Below are positions 51,169 to 59,758 of a stretch of DNA of 64,000 nucleotides, piece by piece. The stretch is taken from positions 5,270,001 to 5,334,000 of the forward strand of contig NZ_CP023691.1 of NCBI RefSeq assembly GCF_008704855.1, written 5' to 3'. A program made the position numbers and the translations under genes. Below the pieces are notes generated by a model that was given only the letters and a program-made list of their open reading frames with translations, did not search any database and was not told the DNA's origin. Position 1 is the stretch's first letter. Every line of letters starts with the position of its first letter. The stretch comes from Streptomyces platensis (lineage in GTDB: Bacteria > Actinomycetota > Actinomycetes > Streptomycetales > Streptomycetaceae).

Positions 51169-52998
51169 GTGACGCAGAGCGGACAGGGTCACGACCCGCA
51201 GAATTCTGCGGCCGGTCCCGCGCGAGAGGGCATTGTGCTGCCCGCCAACGGTGAGCCGTGGGTGCCCGACCAGCAGGCCGCACCGCCGGCCGGCCAGCCG
51301 TGGGGCCAGCCCTGGGGACCCGGCCAGCAGGCCGCCGCCCCGCAGCCGTACGGCGAGGCGCCCGCCCAGGGCCGGCCCGCCCCGCAGCAGGGTTACGGCC
51401 AGGGCCCGCAGCAGGACTACGCCCCGGCGCAGGCCCCGCAGCCGCAGGGCCCGGTGCCGCAGCAGCCGCAGGGCGGCGAGGGCTTCCCGGCGCCGCCCCA
51501 GGGGCAGCAGCAGCCGCCGGCCATGCCGCCCTCGGCACCGCAGCAGGCGCCCCAGCAGCAGCCGCAGCCCGGCTTCGACGCCGAGGCGACGGCGCTGCTG
51601 CCGCCCGGCGCGCAGCCCGGCCAGGGTGCGCCCGGCGCGCTGCCGCCCGAGGGCCCGCAGTCGTACGGCCGGCAGATCCCGCAGCAGCCCTACGGTCAGC
51701 AGGCCCAGCAGTCGTACGGCCAGCAGCCGCCGCAGGCCCAGCAGCCCCAGCAGCCTCAACAGCAGTACGGGCAGCAGCCCCTGGGCCCGTCCGGAGAGCT
51801 GGTGCGGGCGACCCCGCAGACCGGTGCGCCGCTGCCGCCCGCCTCCGGCGACGCGGAAGCCACCGCGCTGATTCCGCCCGTCGGCGGCCCGGGCAGCGCA
51901 CCGCTGCCGCCCGAGGCGGCCTCGCGCCCCGAGACGCCCGACGAGTCCACGACCATGCTGCGCGCGATCAAGCCGAACCAGGGCGGTGCCCAGGGCCGGC
52001 CGATGCCGCAGTCCCAGCCGATGCCCGGCGCCCAGGGCGCGGGCGACGCCGAGGCGACCCAGCTCATCGCCCCGGTGGGCGCCGGCGGTCCGCCCCCGCC
52101 GCCCGGCGCGCCGTACGGCGTGCGCCCCGGCGCGCCCGGTGACCGCCCCACCCCTTCCGAGTTCGACGGCCTGTTCCGCGACGGGCCGGGCGCACCGGGC
52201 CAGGCCGGACCGGCCGCCGCCCCGGACTCCACCGCGCAGCTGCCGCGTTTCGAGGACCCGGGCCGCCCGCCGTACGGGCAGCAGGGCCAGGGCTACGGAC
52301 AGCAGTTCCCGCCCGGCGGCTACGACCAGCCGGCCTCCTACGACGACGGCGGCAGCGGACGCCGCCGGCTCGCCCCGGTTGCGATCGTCGGCATCATCAT
52401 CGTGGCGCTCGCGGGCGCCGGCCTCGGCCTCGGCTGGGCGCTGAGCGGCGGCAGCAGCGAGGAGACCACCAAGAAGCAGGACTCCGGGGCCGACACGACC
52501 AAGGCAGCCAAGGAGCCGGAAAAGCAGAAGCCGACCACCGACCCGGCCGAGTCCCAGGCCAAGGGGCTGGACGCGCTGCTGGGCGACAGCAACAACAGCC
52601 GCTCCTCGGTGATCAATGCCGTCAACGGCATCAAGACCTGCCACAACCTCGGTGGCGCGGCCAAGGACCTGCGGGCCGCGGCCGGGCAGCGCAACGACCT
52701 GGTGAAGCGGCTCCAGCAGCTGCCGGTCGACAAGATCCCGAACCATGACCGGCTGACCGCCGCGCTGACCAAGGCCTGGCAGTCCTCGGCGTCCGCGGAC
52801 AACCACTACGCGGCCTGGGCCGGCCAGGTCGGCGGCAAGAAGGGCTGCCACAAGGGCAAGGCCCGGGTCACCCGGCAGACCGCCCAGGGCAACGCGGCCA
52901 GCGGGCAGGCCACCCTCGCCAAGAAGCAGGCGGCGCAGATCTGGAACCCGCTCGCCAAGAAGTACGGGCTGACGGAGCGCCGTCCCGAGCAGCTCTGA
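51169..52998 (+). CDS. Membrane protein with Pro/Gln-rich region and repeated Thr motifs
   Basis: 609 residues from GTG 51169 (TAGGAG 5 bases upstream). Residues about 30-395 are Pro/Gln/Gly/Ala-rich and disordered, with spaced motifs DAEATALLPP, DAEATALIPP, DESTTMLR and DAEATQLIAP; then one membrane span (RRLAPVAIVGIIIVALAGAG) and an outer domain of about 150 residues with two Cys. The Thr motifs have Leu or Ile at +3, the FHA-domain recognition pattern when phosphorylated. It may be a kinase substrate that recruits FHA proteins; this is inference. Confidence 0.8.
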   Translation: MTQSGQGHDPQNSAAGPAREGIVLPANGEPWVPDQQAAPPAGQPWGQPWGPGQQAAAPQPYGEAPAQGRPAPQQGYGQGPQQDYAPAQAPQPQGPVPQQPQGGEGFPAPPQGQQQPPAMPPSAPQQAPQQQPQPGFDAEATALLPPGAQPGQGAPGALPPEGPQSYGRQIPQQPYGQQAQQSYGQQPPQAQQPQQPQQQYGQQPLGPSGELVRATPQTGAPLPPASGDAEATALIPPVGGPGSAPLPPEAASRPETPDESTTMLRAIKPNQGGAQGRPMPQSQPMPGAQGAGDAEATQLIAPVGAGGPPPPPGAPYGVRPGAPGDRPTPSEFDGLFRDGPGAPGQAGPAAAPDSTAQLPRFEDPGRPPYGQQGQGYGQQFPPGGYDQPASYDDGGSGRRRLAPVAIVGIIIVALAGAGLGLGWALSGGSSEETTKKQDSGADTTKAAKEPEKQKPTTDPAESQAKGLDALLGDSNNSRSSVINAVNGIKTCHNLGGAAKDLRAAAGQRNDLVKRLQQLPVDKIPNHDRLTAALTKAWQSSASADNHYAAWAGQVGGKKGCHKGKARVTRQTAQGNAASGQATLAKKQAAQIWNPLAKKYGLTERRPEQL

Positions 52999-53037
52999 GC
53001 CGGGCCGGGGCGGGCGCCGTCGGGCGGCCCGTCCCGC

Positions 53038-54384
53038 TCAGCTGTCCGTGCGCCGCCGTTCCAGCGTCTTGGTGACGTTCACAAAACCGTGCTGGGCGGA
53101 CACCAACTCGCCGTCCCGCACGACCTGGTAGGTCACCGTCCCGTTCACGATGCGGGGGAAGTCCTGGACGGCGAGCATGTCGTCCTCGCGCCAGCGCAGC
53201 TTCGGGGTCAGCCCGCCGGTGTCGACGGCGCGGTCACCGCGGTCCAGCGCGGTCTGGAGGGCGTGCGGGGTGATGTCCTCGACGCCCCGGTCATCGAGCT
53301 GCTCGATCATCGACCGCAGCACCGTGTAGGCGATCCAGGTGGTCTGCGCGCCCTGGTCGGCGGGGTCGATGCGGTTGTCGTTGAACGCGAAGTCGTTGAT
53401 GACCTTGCGCATCGGCGCCCAGCGGGAATCTCCGGCGGCCGGATACCAGCCGGTGATCTCGGCACCTTCCAGCGGCCCGGACCTGCCGCCCGTACGGTTC
53501 ACCAGCGCCTGGCCGACGCTGCCGAGCACGGAGGCGACCCGCACCCGGGGGCTGTCCTCCTGGAGCCGCCGGAACGAGTCGAAGAACGCATCGGTGTGAT
53601 CGCCGAGCGAGGCGGTCACACAGGCCCCCTCCGCTTTACCGCCGGCCTTCGACTTGCCGTAGACGGCGGGGTCGGCACCCACGCCGTCCAGGGCGCGGTT
53701 CACCGCGGACGAGTAGTCGGTGCCGTCCTCGGGCGCCTTGATGTCCTTGGCCGGGTGCCGACTGCCGTTCTCCAGGCCGGAGTTGAGCAGGGACGGCATC
53801 TGGTCGCCCTGGATGGTGTCCGGGCGGACCAGCGCGACACGCCGGCAGCCGCGCGCCAACTGGCGGCCGTTCCCGGCGAGCAGGGAGGCCTGCCCGCCGT
53901 TGACGGGGTAGGACAGCGGGCTCTCGAACTCCTCGTCCGAGGCGCCGTAGCCGCCAATGAAGGGGACGCCCTTGACCTCCAGCGGCGACATGAACGAGCG
54001 GCCGAACTGGCTGTAGGAGCCGACCACGGCGACCGCGCCGCGGTCCACCGCGCGCTGGGCGCACTGCGCGGCGGCCACCGAGTCATTGCGCTCGTTGCAG
54101 GTCAGCACCCGTAGGTGGTGCCCCCTGATGCCGCCCCGGGAATTGACCCAGCGGGCGTAGGCCTGCGCCATGGCCGGCATGCCCGGCATATTGGTCGCCT
54201 TGGTGCCCTCGGGGGCCCAGGTCATGACCGTGACCGGGTCCTTCTCCCCGGAATCCCCCGAGGCTCCGGGGAGGGAGCCGCAGCCCGAGAGCAGCGACGC
54301 GATGACCGCCGTACATGCCACCGCCGCACCGACGGCGGGGGCGTGAGAAGAAGGGCGGGGGAAGGAGCGTCGCCGTCCGGTCAT
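53038..54384 (-). CDS. ABC-type substrate-binding lipoprotein (branched-chain amino acid-like)
   Basis: 448 residues. The lipoprotein signal ends at the lipobox LLSGC. The mature part is a type-I periplasmic-binding fold of the Leu/Ile/Val group: MAQAYARWVNSRGGIRGHHL, then VAVVGSYSQFGRSFMSPLEV and FNDNRIDPADQGAQTTWIAY. No permease or ATPase genes are adjacent, so the transporter is elsewhere or it acts as a sensor. ATG 54384 gives the standard signal peptide. Confidence 0.87.
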   Translation of the reverse strand: MTGRRRSFPRPSSHAPAVGAAVACTAVIASLLSGCGSLPGASGDSGEKDPVTVMTWAPEGTKATNMPGMPAMAQAYARWVNSRGGIRGHHLRVLTCNERNDSVAAAQCAQRAVDRGAVAVVGSYSQFGRSFMSPLEVKGVPFIGGYGASDEEFESPLSYPVNGGQASLLAGNGRQLARGCRRVALVRPDTIQGDQMPSLLNSGLENGSRHPAKDIKAPEDGTDYSSAVNRALDGVGADPAVYGKSKAGGKAEGACVTASLGDHTDAFFDSFRRLQEDSPRVRVASVLGSVGQALVNRTGGRSGPLEGAEITGWYPAAGDSRWAPMRKVINDFAFNDNRIDPADQGAQTTWIAYTVLRSMIEQLDDRGVEDITPHALQTALDRGDRAVDTGGLTPKLRWREDDMLAVQDFPRIVNGTVTYQVVRDGELVSAQHGFVNVTKTLERRRTDS

Positions 54385-54471
54385 GACACCGCAGCCTTCC
54401 GTCCTGCCAGGAACGGCCGAGTGACGACAAGGCAACGGATGGTGACGTGAAGGTGAACTCCGGGGGCCCGC

Positions 54472-54499
54472 TTGAGATCATCCGCACGGAACGTACGAT
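54472..54499 (+). promoter_or_regulatory. Promoter for a probable leaderless transcript
   Basis: TTGAGA (54472-54477), 16 bases, TACGAT (54494-54499). Transcription would start about 54506-54508, at the GTG start codon 54508. Confidence 0.6.
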
Positions 54500-54507
54500 C
54501 CAATACT

Positions 54508-55014
54508 GTGCAAGGTTCGGAGAAGTCTTCCCGTCGCGGCCGCCGCTCGACCACCATGGGCGGCATGCCACTCAACGACATGCCGTGGTGGCGCTGGCGC
54601 AGCAATGTGCGTTCCGCGCTGCACATGCTCTCCGACCCCGCCTTCCAGCAGGAGACCTGGCTGGCCGGCCGCCCCGGGTACGGAGACGTCACCGACGCCG
54701 TCTACCGGCTCGTCGAGGACACCTGGCTGGACAACTGGTCCGCCGAGAAGTACGTCGGCACGATCTTCCGGGACGCCCAGGAGGCGCAGCTCGTCGATGC
54801 CGCCGTGCTGCGGGTGCTGCGGATCATGCACCAGGTCGGTGCGGACGCCCCGGTCACCGCGTACATGGCGCACCAGGGCTGGCCGGAGGCCGTACGGGCG
54901 GCCCGTGAGGCCCATGTACAGCTGGCGACGGCGGACGGCGAGGACCCCGATGCCGCGCCGCGCTCGCTGGAGGTGCTGGCCATCATGACCGGTCAGGCGG
55001 ACGCCCCGGCCTGA
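54508..55014 (+). CDS. Conserved small Streptomyces protein of unknown function
   Basis: 168 residues if started at GTG 54508; ATG 54556 or 54565 would also give a family-like product. The core is MPWWRWRSNVRSALHMLSDP, followed by DVTDAVYRLVEDTWLDNWSA and EKYVGTIFRDAQEAQLVDAA, an alpha-helical, Trp-rich soluble domain with no known motif. The predicted promoter places the RNA start at the GTG, so it is probably leaderless. It precedes purU by 32 bases and may be co-transcribed with it. Confidence 0.72.
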   Translation: MQGSEKSSRRGRRSTTMGGMPLNDMPWWRWRSNVRSALHMLSDPAFQQETWLAGRPGYGDVTDAVYRLVEDTWLDNWSAEKYVGTIFRDAQEAQLVDAAVLRVLRIMHQVGADAPVTAYMAHQGWPEAVRAAREAHVQLATADGEDPDAAPRSLEVLAIMTGQADAPA

Positions 55015-55046
55015 CCTGCTCGGCAGGTGTGCGACCCTATGAGGTC

Positions 55047-55937
55047 ATGAGCGAGTCGCAGCCCACCCAGCCCGGTCAGCACGATCGGAACGATCAGTAC
55101 GTCCTCACCCTGTCCTGCCCCGACAAGCAGGGCATCGTGCACGCCGTGTCCAGCTACCTCTTCATCACCGGCTGCAACATTGAGGACAGCCAGCAGTTCG
55201 GCGACCACGACACCGGGCTGTTCTTCATGCGGGTCCACTTCAGCGCCGACAGCTCGGTGAGCGTCGACAAGCTGCGGGCCAGCTTCGCGGCGGTGGGCGA
55301 CTCCTTCGGCATGGACTGGCAGATCCACCGGGCCGACGAGAAGATGCGGGTCGTCCTGATGGTGTCCAAGTTCGGGCACTGCCTCAACGACCTGCTGTTC
55401 CGTTCCCGGATCGGCGCGCTGCCGGTGGAGATCGCGGCCGTGGTCTCCAACCACACGGACTTCGCCGAGCTGGTCGCCTCGTACGACATCCCCTTCCACC
55501 ACATTCCGGTCACCCGCGACACCAAGGCGCAGGCCGAGGCGCAGCTGCTGGAGCTGGTGGCGGCGGAGAACGTCGAGCTGGTGGTCCTCGCCCGCTATAT
55601 GCAGGTGCTCTCCGACGATCTGTGCAAGGCGCTGTCCGGCCGGATCATCAACATCCACCACTCCTTCCTCCCGAGCTTCAAGGGCGCCAAGCCGTACCAC
55701 CAGGCGCACGCCCGCGGGGTGAAGCTCATCGGTGCCACCGCGCACTATGTGACCGCCGATCTCGACGAGGGCCCGATCATCGAGCAGGAGGTCGAGCGGG
55801 TCGGCCACGAGGTCACGCCGGACCAGCTCGTGGCGATCGGCCGCGACGTGGAGTGCCAGGCCCTCGCACGCGCCGTGAAGTGGCACAGCGAACGCCGCGT
55901 ACTGCTGAACGGCAGCCGCACGGTCGTCTTCGCCTGA
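55047..55937 (+). CDS. purU: Formyltetrahydrofolate deformylase
   Basis: 296 residues. N-terminal ACT-type domain (QYVLTLSCPDKQGIVHAVSS) and a C-terminal formyl transferase-like domain with the catalytic Asn-His-Asp set: RIINIHHSFLPSF, then GATAHYVTADLDEGPIIEQ. It hydrolyses 10-formyl-THF to formate and THF, balancing one-carbon and glycine metabolism. ATG 55047 is chosen; GTG 55029 would add six residues. Confidence 0.95.
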   Translation: MSESQPTQPGQHDRNDQYVLTLSCPDKQGIVHAVSSYLFITGCNIEDSQQFGDHDTGLFFMRVHFSADSSVSVDKLRASFAAVGDSFGMDWQIHRADEKMRVVLMVSKFGHCLNDLLFRSRIGALPVEIAAVVSNHTDFAELVASYDIPFHHIPVTRDTKAQAEAQLLELVAAENVELVVLARYMQVLSDDLCKALSGRIINIHHSFLPSFKGAKPYHQAHARGVKLIGATAHYVTADLDEGPIIEQEVERVGHEVTPDQLVAIGRDVECQALARAVKWHSERRVLLNGSRTVVFA

Positions 55938-56054
55938 GCACGCTTCCCCCCACTCGGGAATACCCTCCACCCCCGTCCCGTTGTGGGCCCCGAGGGGGCG
56001 CTCGGAACCCCTACGGGACCTGTTCGACGCCCCTTGGTGGATGTCCCCTACAAG

Positions 56055-56137
56055 CGGGACAGCCACAACGGGACAGCTACAGCCGGGACAGCCACAAACG
56101 GCACAGCTACAGCCGTGACAGCTACAGCCGGGACAGC
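56055..56137. repeat. 14-15-bp tandem repeat at the 3' end of the anti-sigma-like gene
   Basis: About 5.5 copies of a unit near CGGGACAGCYACARC run from 56055 to 56137. The stop codon of the minus-strand gene (56122-56124) lies inside a unit, so repeat expansion probably defined its C-terminus. Confidence 0.8.
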
Positions 56138-57453
56138 GACGCGGTCGCGAAGAGCACCTCGCGGATCGCGTCGCGTTCGCCGTCCTGGCCCGCGGCGGCC
56201 TCCTCGGGGGAGATATGGCCCGCGGCCAGCTGGCAGAACTCGGCGCTGTCCAGGGCGATGTGCGCGACGGTGCGTTCCGGGGTGCCCAGGGCGGCCGGTG
56301 AGTCCAGCGCTATGTACCAGTGGCCGCCGCCGTTGCCCTCGACCTCCAGATGGAGCGTACGGCCCGGGGCGCCCGCCTCGACCAGCCGCTGCGGCGGCGC
56401 GGCGAGCCCGGCCCGGCGGCGGTCGGCCAGCGCACTGGGCAGCAGCCGGGCGGCGAGGTCGACCATCTGGTGGAGATGCCCGGCGGCCGGGGGCACATAC
56501 GGGTAGTCCACGGCCTCCGCGATATCGCCGGCATGCACCCAGCACTCGAAGGCGCGGTCCAGGAACGAGTCGCGCAGCGCGAGCCGGAAGTCGCCGTACG
56601 GGACGGCGAGTTCGGCGACCCTGCTGCCGGCGAACGACACCTGCCGCATCAGTGCATAGCTCTGGTCGCGCCACGGGGCGTGGACGGTGAGCGGACGCTG
56701 GGTCTCATCCGCCGCGCGCCAGAACGTTTCCGTACGGATGAGGGGGTCCGGGGTGCCGGGCGGGGCGGCGGTGCCGAGCGGATCGGTCAGCCCGAGGGCC
56801 GTCGCGACCAGGCCGTCCACCGCCATCAGATGACCCATGACACCGGCGACGGTGGACTCCCGCTCGACCGGGCGGTCGCCCTCGAACCAGCGCAGCCGCA
56901 CCGGAGCGCGCCACTCCGCCTCGCCCATGTCATGCAGCAGCGCGTCCAGCTTGGCGGTCTCCGCGTCGTACGGCGCCGCCCAGTCGGGCACCGGGATGCG
57001 GGCCGGCCGCCGGCCCAGAGCGCCCTCCAGTACGCGGGAGCGCAGCAGCGGATCGAGGTCGAGGCTGTCGGCGGGGTGCAGCAGCCCGACGGCATCGCGC
57101 AGCCGCAGTGCCTCGTCCGCACAGGAGGCGCAGTCGGTCAGATGTGTCTCGACGGCGGCCGTCTCCTCCGCGGAGCAGGCCGCCAGCGCCCAGGCGCCGA
57201 GCAGCGACTTGAGGACCCGGTGCGGCCGGGCGGGATCCGGGTCCGGGAGCGGCTGGAGCGCCGGCGGCTCGGACCCGGGCCCGGCGTCCGGGAGGGCCTC
57301 GACGGTGTCGCTCGCCGGGTCGTGGACGGGGACCGGCGGGGTGTCCGGAAGGGGGCCGTGGTCCTCGGCCGCGGAGCGCGGGGACGGTATCCGCGGCCGC
57401 TCACCGGGGCTGCCGGGCAGCTCGCGGCCGTCCCACTCGTCGGGGCCCGTCAC
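56122..57453 (-). CDS. Zinc-finger (zf-HC2) plus maleylpyruvate-isomerase-like (MDMPI) protein
   Basis: 443 residues from GTG 57453. A disordered acidic N-terminus (1-75), then an anti-sigma-type zinc finger HLTDCASC (His-x3-Cys-x2-Cys, about 105-112), then a MDMPI N-terminal-like helical domain (about 165-300: TVAGVMGHLMAVDGLVATAL; LDRAFECWVHAGDIAEAV) and a C-terminal domain. It has no membrane span and no sigma-factor gene adjacent. Its 3' end runs into short tandem repeats. A role as a redox or mycothiol-responsive anti-sigma factor is possible but not shown. Confidence 0.78.
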   Translation of the reverse strand: MTGPDEWDGRELPGSPGERPRIPSPRSAAEDHGPLPDTPPVPVHDPASDTVEALPDAGPGSEPPALQPLPDPDPARPHRVLKSLLGAWALAACSAEETAAVETHLTDCASCADEALRLRDAVGLLHPADSLDLDPLLRSRVLEGALGRRPARIPVPDWAAPYDAETAKLDALLHDMGEAEWRAPVRLRWFEGDRPVERESTVAGVMGHLMAVDGLVATALGLTDPLGTAAPPGTPDPLIRTETFWRAADETQRPLTVHAPWRDQSYALMRQVSFAGSRVAELAVPYGDFRLALRDSFLDRAFECWVHAGDIAEAVDYPYVPPAAGHLHQMVDLAARLLPSALADRRRAGLAAPPQRLVEAGAPGRTLHLEVEGNGGGHWYIALDSPAALGTPERTVAHIALDSAEFCQLAAGHISPEEAAAGQDGERDAIREVLFATASLSRL

Positions 57454-57590
57454 CGCGACCGTCCATGGCCCGGACCGGGTGGTGCGGAGGATCCCGGGCC
57501 GGTGTGCTGGGAGTGCGACGGCAGTGGGCCGCGGGGCGCGTGCGGCCCCGGTGGCGCGGTGGGCGCCGCGGGGGAGGAGCGTGGGCCGCG

Positions 57591-58247
57591 GGCACCTACG
57601 GCCTTTCCCTGGCCCTCATCTCCGTCGGCTTCCTGGCGATGCTCGGGTCGATGATCCTGCTGCCGCTGTACCTCCAGAACATGCGCGGACTCAGCCCGCT
57701 GGAGACCGGCCTGCTGGTCATGCCGGGCGGTCTGGCCATGGGAGTGCTGGGACCGACCGTGGGGAAGCTGTTCGACCGGTTCGGCAGCCGGCCGCTGGTG
57801 CTGCCCGGCTCGATCGGCATGGTGCTCTCCCTCGGCGGCTTCACCCAGGTCTCGATGACGATGCCGTACTGGCAGGTGCTGGGACTGCACACGCTGCTGA
57901 TGGTGAGCCTGGCGGCGACGTTCACCCCCGTCTTCACGCTGGGCATGGGCGCGCTGCCGCCACATCTGTACTCCCACGGCAGCTCGATGCTCGGGACGTT
58001 GCAGCAGGTCGCCGCGGCGTTCGGGACCGCGCTGGTGGTGACCGTGATGTCCGCGCGCAGCGGTCAGCTGGTCGCCGACGGCGTGGCCGCCGCGCCCGCG
58101 GCACTGAGCGGGATGCGGCTGGCCTTCGGCGTCGCCGCCGGCCTCACCGTCGTGACGATCCTCGTGGCCGCGAAACTGCCGCCCCGGATCGCCGCCACCG
58201 AAGCCCCGGAGCACGACAGCGCCGCGGAGCAGCCCATCGGGTCATGA
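57591..58247 (+). pseudogene. 3' fragment of a DHA2/EmrB-type MFS transporter
   Basis: About 218 codons in frame corresponding to the last six spans of a 14-TM drug exporter (LALISVGFLAMLGSMILLPL; LGTLQQVAAAFGTALVVTVM). The first half is absent, and the upstream in-frame sequence (57465-57590) has no transporter similarity or ribosome site. It abuts the zinc-finger/MDMPI gene, suggesting a deletion joined them. Confidence 0.78.
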
Positions 58248-58290
58248 GGGCCGGCGGAGCTCGGCCCCCCGGGCTCCGCACACCGCAGCG

Positions 58291-58309
58291 CGGGCCGCCC
58301 GACGGCCCG
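58291..58309. terminator. Hairpin between convergent genes
   Basis: CGGGCCG (58291-58297) and CGGCCCG (58303-58309) with a 5-base loop lie between the MFS fragment and the membrane-protein gene. Confidence 0.55.
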
Positions 58310-58317
58310 TACGCCCC

Positions 58318-59355
58318 TCACAGCCACCCTTCCCGTCCCACCGCCGCCGCCCGGATACCCTCCGGGCGGCGGCCGTCGTACGGGCCGAAGCCGCGGCCGG
58401 TGGCCAGGACGACGACCGAGGTCATGGCGGCCAGGCCGTAGGCCGTCGTGGCCATCGAGAGGGCGCCCTCGGTGGTCTCGAAGGAGCGGTTGAAGAAGTC
58501 GGACACGGTCAGCCAGACCACCGTCCGTACGGTCATGTACAGCTCCAGCGCCGCGAACACCAGGAGCGCGCCCCGGACTTCCCGGCGCCCCCGTAGGGCC
58601 AGCACCCCGAGGATCAGCAGGACGAGCACCGAGCCGACGGTGGTGAACTCGGCGGACGCCGCGAGATCGAGGGCGCCGAGCACCGAACCGTCGACCACCC
58701 CGCGCAGATAGCGGCCGGTGTCCGTCCCGGTGGCCGTCATGTCGCGGACCGCCCAGCCGAGTTCGGCCAGCGCCATGACCACGAACAGCACCCCGCAGAT
58801 CCGGGACAGGCGGCGCCACTGGGCATCGGGACCGGCCGCGGGCGGCGGGGCGTCCTCCCGCCGCTCGGTGGCCGGGAACATCGAGAACAGCACGACCAGC
58901 GCCACCACCACCCCCAGCCCGCGGGTGGCGAGCGCCCAGCTGCCCAGCGGGTCGTTGGTGTACTGGTGGCGGTAGGCGGCATGCAGCAGGCCCACGCCCT
59001 CGCGCAGCGAGAGGGCGAGCAGTACGAAACCGGACAGCAGCGCCGCGGAGCGTGCCACCCGCCGCTGGGCCAGCATGAGGACGGCGATCACCAGGAACGC
59101 GGCGGTGAAGGCCCATTCGTACGGGCCGAGGATCTGGGTCGTGGGGGAGGCGCCCGGATTGAACAGGCCCTCGACGAAGTCCCAGGTGCTGCCGTTTCCT
59201 TGGGTGATGCCGAAGACCGTCCAGGCACCCAGCACCGCGGCGTACAGCGTCAGGCACAGCCCGGTCGCGAGATAGGCGCCGCTGTGCTCCGGGGCGGCCC
59301 GGCGCGGATCGGGACCCGGACGGACATCCACCGTTCCACCGTCCTGCATCACCAT
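58318..59355 (-). CDS. Integral membrane protein of unknown function
   Basis: 345 residues with about eight spans (YLATGLCLTLYAAVLGAWTV; WAFTAAFLVIAVLMLAQRRV; VGSVLVLLILGVLALRGRR), His and Tyr between spans, and a C-terminal GRGFGPYDGRRP. No recognised transporter motif. ATG 59355 (or 59349) follows a GGGGGTC. It is divergent from the protein kinase gene with about 400 bases between. Confidence 0.75.
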   Translation of the reverse strand: MVMQDGGTVDVRPGPDPRRAAPEHSGAYLATGLCLTLYAAVLGAWTVFGITQGNGSTWDFVEGLFNPGASPTTQILGPYEWAFTAAFLVIAVLMLAQRRVARSAALLSGFVLLALSLREGVGLLHAAYRHQYTNDPLGSWALATRGLGVVVALVVLFSMFPATERREDAPPPAAGPDAQWRRLSRICGVLFVVMALAELGWAVRDMTATGTDTGRYLRGVVDGSVLGALDLAASAEFTTVGSVLVLLILGVLALRGRREVRGALLVFAALELYMTVRTVVWLTVSDFFNRSFETTEGALSMATTAYGLAAMTSVVVLATGRGFGPYDGRRPEGIRAAAVGREGWL

Positions 59356-59758
59356 GACCGACCCCCGATCCGCCTCTCGTGGCCGCCGTACCGGCAGTTC
59401 CCGTACAACAGCCTCACTGTGTCAAGGACGGCGGGAGAGCCGGTGGAGGTTCCACCCCGTGTCGTCCGGCTCCCGCCCGGCTGATCAGCGCAACTGCCGC
59501 GCCGTGCCCGCGAGGGAATCCCGCTCCCTGGGGTCAGGTATACCCGGTCGTCGGTCACCATCTGGCCCCGGAACATGGCCTCTTGGGCTGATTCCGGAAC
59601 CCGACAGGTTGCCCAAGGCGGCCACGGCACTTGCCACGACTGCATCCATGCGGGCAGTGGATCTCAGCGGACCAGGTCAGCGGCAGGGTGTGCATGACCA
59701 TGGCCGGACGAGGGGTGCTGCCCCTGCCCGAAGGGCGGCCGTGCGGCAAGATGGGGCC
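59356..59758. other. Intergenic region before the protein kinase gene
   Basis: 403 bases. Reading frames here lack codon bias. The first part should carry the promoter of the divergent membrane-protein gene. No terminator or operator was recognised. Confidence 0.4.
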
